The notes under the pieces are model-generated. The model saw nothing but the letters and a program-made list of their open reading frames with translations, was not told the origin of the DNA and did no database searches. Source: an uncultured Anaerolineales bacterium (GTDB lineage Bacteria > Chloroflexota > Anaerolineae > Anaerolineales > UBA4823). Taken from it: DNA of 32,825 bases. A program made the position numbers and the translations under genes. The DNA lies in assembly GCA_903872065.1 (NCBI GenBank), contig CAIQJJ010000784.1, forward strand, positions 1 to 32,825, in the 5' to 3' direction. Positions 30,967 through 32,825 of this stretch are shown in pieces (positions within the stretch are counted from its first letter, which is position 1; the number at the start of each line of letters is the position of its first letter).

Positions 30967-31902
30967 ATGAAAATTACTCGCCTTTCCTCTACGCCCGTCT
31001 TTCTCCCTGATCCTACCTCCGAGTGGGAATGTTACAACGTTTTCAACCCCGGTGTGATCTACCACAATGGTCTCTTCCACATGTACTATCGCGCCCAGGG
31101 GTTGGATTGGATCAGCCGCATTGGTTATGCGGTCAGCCCGGATGGCGTTCATTGGAATCGCCTGCGCCAGCCAGTGCTATCCCCTCACCAGGGCGGCCTC
31201 GACTCGCGTGGCGTCGAAGACCCGCGCATCACCGAGATTGACGGTGTCTTCTACATGGCTTACACCATTTATGGGCGCGACCGCCTCGAAAAGGATGGCA
31301 GCATCGCTGCCGGTACTGGCATTACACCCATGTTGGCGCGCAGTACGAATCTGGTCGCCTGGGAAGACATTGGCCCACTGGTTACCGGCGAGTTCAACAA
31401 AGACCACATGCTTTTCCCGCGCAAAATTCGCGGCCGCTACGCTGCCTTGCACCGCCGCGAACCGAATGTGTGGCTGGCTTACTCCGACGATCTGAAAACC
31501 TGGCGCGAAGAAGACATGACGCGCATGTACGATGCCCGGCCCGAAAACGATTGGGACTGCTACAAGGTGGGCAGCAATGGCGTGCCGATTGAAACCGAGC
31601 AAGGCTGGCTGTGCTTTTACCACGGCGTTGACCATCCCCAGGTGGGCAAATTTGCTTATCGCACCGGAGTGATTTTGCTGGATAAGGATGATCCGACAAA
31701 GGTCATCCGCCGGCCCCAAACGCCCATCTTCTGGCCTGAAGAGCTGTGGGAGATGCGCGGGGACGTGCCTAACGTGGTCTTCTCATGCGCCAACATCGTG
31801 GTCGGCGACACGGTCTACATCTTTTACGGCGGCGGCGATCACGTCATCGGCCTGGTAACGTGCAAATTTGCCGACCTGATGGATTTCGTTTTGCACGGGT
31901 GA
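30967..31902 (+). CDS. glycoside phosphorylase/hydrolase of the GH130 type
   Basis: 311 residues, no signal peptide. The five-bladed propeller family is shown by [32 protein letters not shown] (the catalytic Asp region), [30 protein letters not shown] and [22 protein letters not shown] at the close. GH130 enzymes mostly phosphorolyse beta-1,2- or beta-1,4-mannosides; some are hydrolases. The phosphate-binding Arg/His set is not resolved by eye, so phosphorylase and hydrolase remain open. No ribosome binding site is seen, and no -10 sits near the start. The fit with the activase gene upstream is only positional. Confidence 0.88.
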   Translation: MKITRLSSTPVFLPDPTSEWECYNVFNPGVIYHNGLFHMYYRAQGLDWISRIGYAVSPDGVHWNRLRQPVLSPHQGGLDSRGVEDPRITEIDGVFYMAYTIYGRDRLEKDGSIAAGTGITPMLARSTNLVAWEDIGPLVTGEFNKDHMLFPRKIRGRYAALHRREPNVWLAYSDDLKTWREEDMTRMYDARPENDWDCYKVGSNGVPIETEQGWLCFYHGVDHPQVGKFAYRTGVILLDKDDPTKVIRRPQTPIFWPEELWEMRGDVPNVVFSCANIVVGDTVYIFYGGGDHVIGLVTCKFADLMDFVLHG

Positions 31903-31965
31903 GTCTGACTGATACCGGTGAGATGGAACTTTTTCGCCGGTGTAGCCTGTATGTGAAATGGCACG

Positions 31966-32670
31966 ATGGTCAATATGGATGCACTAAAGTTGATTCCCCA
32001 ACTCTATTACGATCTCATTGCACGCGTTTTGCCTGGCGCTATGATGCTCATCCTGTTGGCTGCCTCAACAGATCTAACACGTGGAAAACTAGCTTCCGAT
32101 TTTTGGGGAAGTTTGATTGTTGTCCAAGGATCGGCTTTGTCGCTAGGTTTTGGATTTATAGCAGCCGCTTATTTGGCTGGGCAAATTATTTCTCCAATTA
32201 GCGATTTTATAGAAGATAATGTGGTTAAGCGATTGTTTCCGGTTCATTTTCAAGTTCTCAAGATAAGTTTATTGAATAAAAGCGCATATCCACCAGATAT
32301 GCGAAAAATGTGGCTTCAAGGCTTGGGTATTGAAAAAGAAGAGGATGTAAGCCAAATCACGCCACTTCAATACGAACGAATGGTGTATGTGTGGTACGAC
32401 TGGTTGCGGATAAATTTCCCAGATGTGGGAGCGAATGCCGTAAAAATTCGGGCTGAATGTCGAATGCACAGCCAAAATGCGGTTGTGTGTGCTATCACGT
32501 TAATGGTGCATTTGTGGTGGGGTTGTACTCAGCAAGGTCAGATCAAGTATGAACTGATAGGTATAGCGGCTATAGCAGGTTTTTTGAGCCTGTGGGCTTG
32601 CGCCCGAACGTATCGTATATTCCAACTGGCTGTTATTCAACCGTTTTGTGCTGTAAAAATGGGTAAATAA
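31966..32670 (+). CDS. membrane protein of unknown function, atypical base composition
   Basis: 234 residues; ATG 31966 or 31975 (MDALKLIPQLYYDLIARVLPG) could be the start, and neither has a good ribosome binding site. Four hydrophobic segments are seen: residues 25-40, 50-75, 172-182 and 195-215. The amphipathic opening and PG before helix 1 recall small membrane proteins in accessory islands, but I do not recognise a family. Its GC is visibly lower (about 40-45% in the lines counted) than that of the neighbouring genes, with many A/T third positions, which suggests acquisition by transfer. No mobile-element ends are visible near it. Confidence 0.7.
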   Translation: MVNMDALKLIPQLYYDLIARVLPGAMMLILLAASTDLTRGKLASDFWGSLIVVQGSALSLGFGFIAAAYLAGQIISPISDFIEDNVVKRLFPVHFQVLKISLLNKSAYPPDMRKMWLQGLGIEKEEDVSQITPLQYERMVYVWYDWLRINFPDVGANAVKIRAECRMHSQNAVVCAITLMVHLWWGCTQQGQIKYELIGIAAIAGFLSLWACARTYRIFQLAVIQPFCAVKMGK

Positions 32671-32800
32671 GCTTGTCCTGAGAATGGTTTGAACTCCTAC
32701 ATCCCTTCTTGCTGCGCATGTTAGGGTCTACCCAAAAAGCGATATATATTCTATACTTGCTCTAATTTGTTGGAAAATTTCCTGTTCCCAAGGAGAAACT
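32671..32800. other. intergenic region with no gene seen
   Basis: 130 bases, AT-rich in the right half (GATATATATTCTATACTT near 32740). I see no hairpin with a T-run, no tRNA and no coding frame. It probably carries the promoter of the next gene. Confidence 0.6.
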
Positions 32801-32825
32801 ATGTCCCTCGCTGATTCTACTTACC
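32801..32825 (+). CDS. start of a truncated gene at the window edge
   Basis: ATG 32801 follows AAGGAG with five-base spacing and opens MSLADSTY before the window ends. The strong ribosome binding site makes a real start likely. Nothing about its function can be said from eight codons. Confidence 0.6.

Overview
The window reads as chromosomal DNA of a GC-rich, Gram-negative-style bacterium, most likely a member of the Chloroflexota (Anaerolineae-like). This is an inference. It rests on a CpaE-like response regulator, soluble GAF-type sensor kinases, several uroporphyrinogen-decarboxylase-family (UroD) proteins outside any heme pathway, and fragments of a multiheme cytochrome family. No rRNA, tRNA, CRISPR array, transposase or integrase was found. 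Most of the window has a similar, fairly high GC; the membrane-protein gene near the right end is clearly AT-richer.

Region by region. 1-1.2 kb: the C-terminal part of a Cu(I) P-type ATPase followed by a small lipoprotein gene, ending at a REP-like hairpin that separates them from convergent glmS (1.3-3.1 kb). 3.2-3.4 kb: a frameshifted relic of a multiheme cytochrome c. 3.4-5.6 kb: a leftward stress-type operon (HEAT-repeat protein, tandem universal stress protein, small zinc-ribbon protein) behind a good promoter whose -10 lies inside a palindrome. 5.8-12.8 kb: a tightly packed rightward five-gene operon made of an ABC ATPase with no permease, an intracellular agarase/GH50-like glycoside hydrolase, an FAD-dependent oxidoreductase, a UroD-family protein with methyltransferase-type metal ligands, and an endonuclease/exonuclease/phosphatase-fold hydrolase. 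This operon is the best candidate for an undescribed pathway.

12.7-14.7 kb: a divergent pair (NAD-binding epimerase-like protein and zinc alcohol dehydrogenase-like protein) that share a 33-bp promoter region and appear to be read from leaderless mRNAs. 14.7-22.9 kb: a signalling block with three soluble histidine kinases (GAF, GAF-GAF and cNMP-binding sensors) and one response regulator fused to a ParA/MinD-like domain with a broken Walker A; tilS and a DUF362 iron-sulfur protein are interleaved. 21.8-26.1 kb: a leftward operon of a beta-flower-like small protein, a Mg-chelatase-I-like AAA+ ATPase, a second UroD-family protein, RsmD and the cNMP-domain kinase. 26.2-29.3 kb: a leftward envelope/sugar operon (DUF348-G5-propeller lipoprotein, UDP-xylose-synthase-like SDR, GtrA). 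29.3-31.9 kb: rightward scpB, an orphan glycyl-radical-enzyme activase and a GH130-type enzyme. 32-32.7 kb: an AT-richer membrane protein of unknown function, then the start of another gene.

Two themes cut across the genes. First, several genes lack a Shine-Dalgarno sequence and have a TATAAT-like box about 6-9 nt before the start codon; tilS and the alcohol dehydrogenase share an exact TATAAT-N6-TATAAT-N6-start layout. Second, convergent genes abut or overlap with no visible terminator (80-bp overlap, 3-bp gap, and a shared CTAG stop), which predicts overlapping 3' ends.
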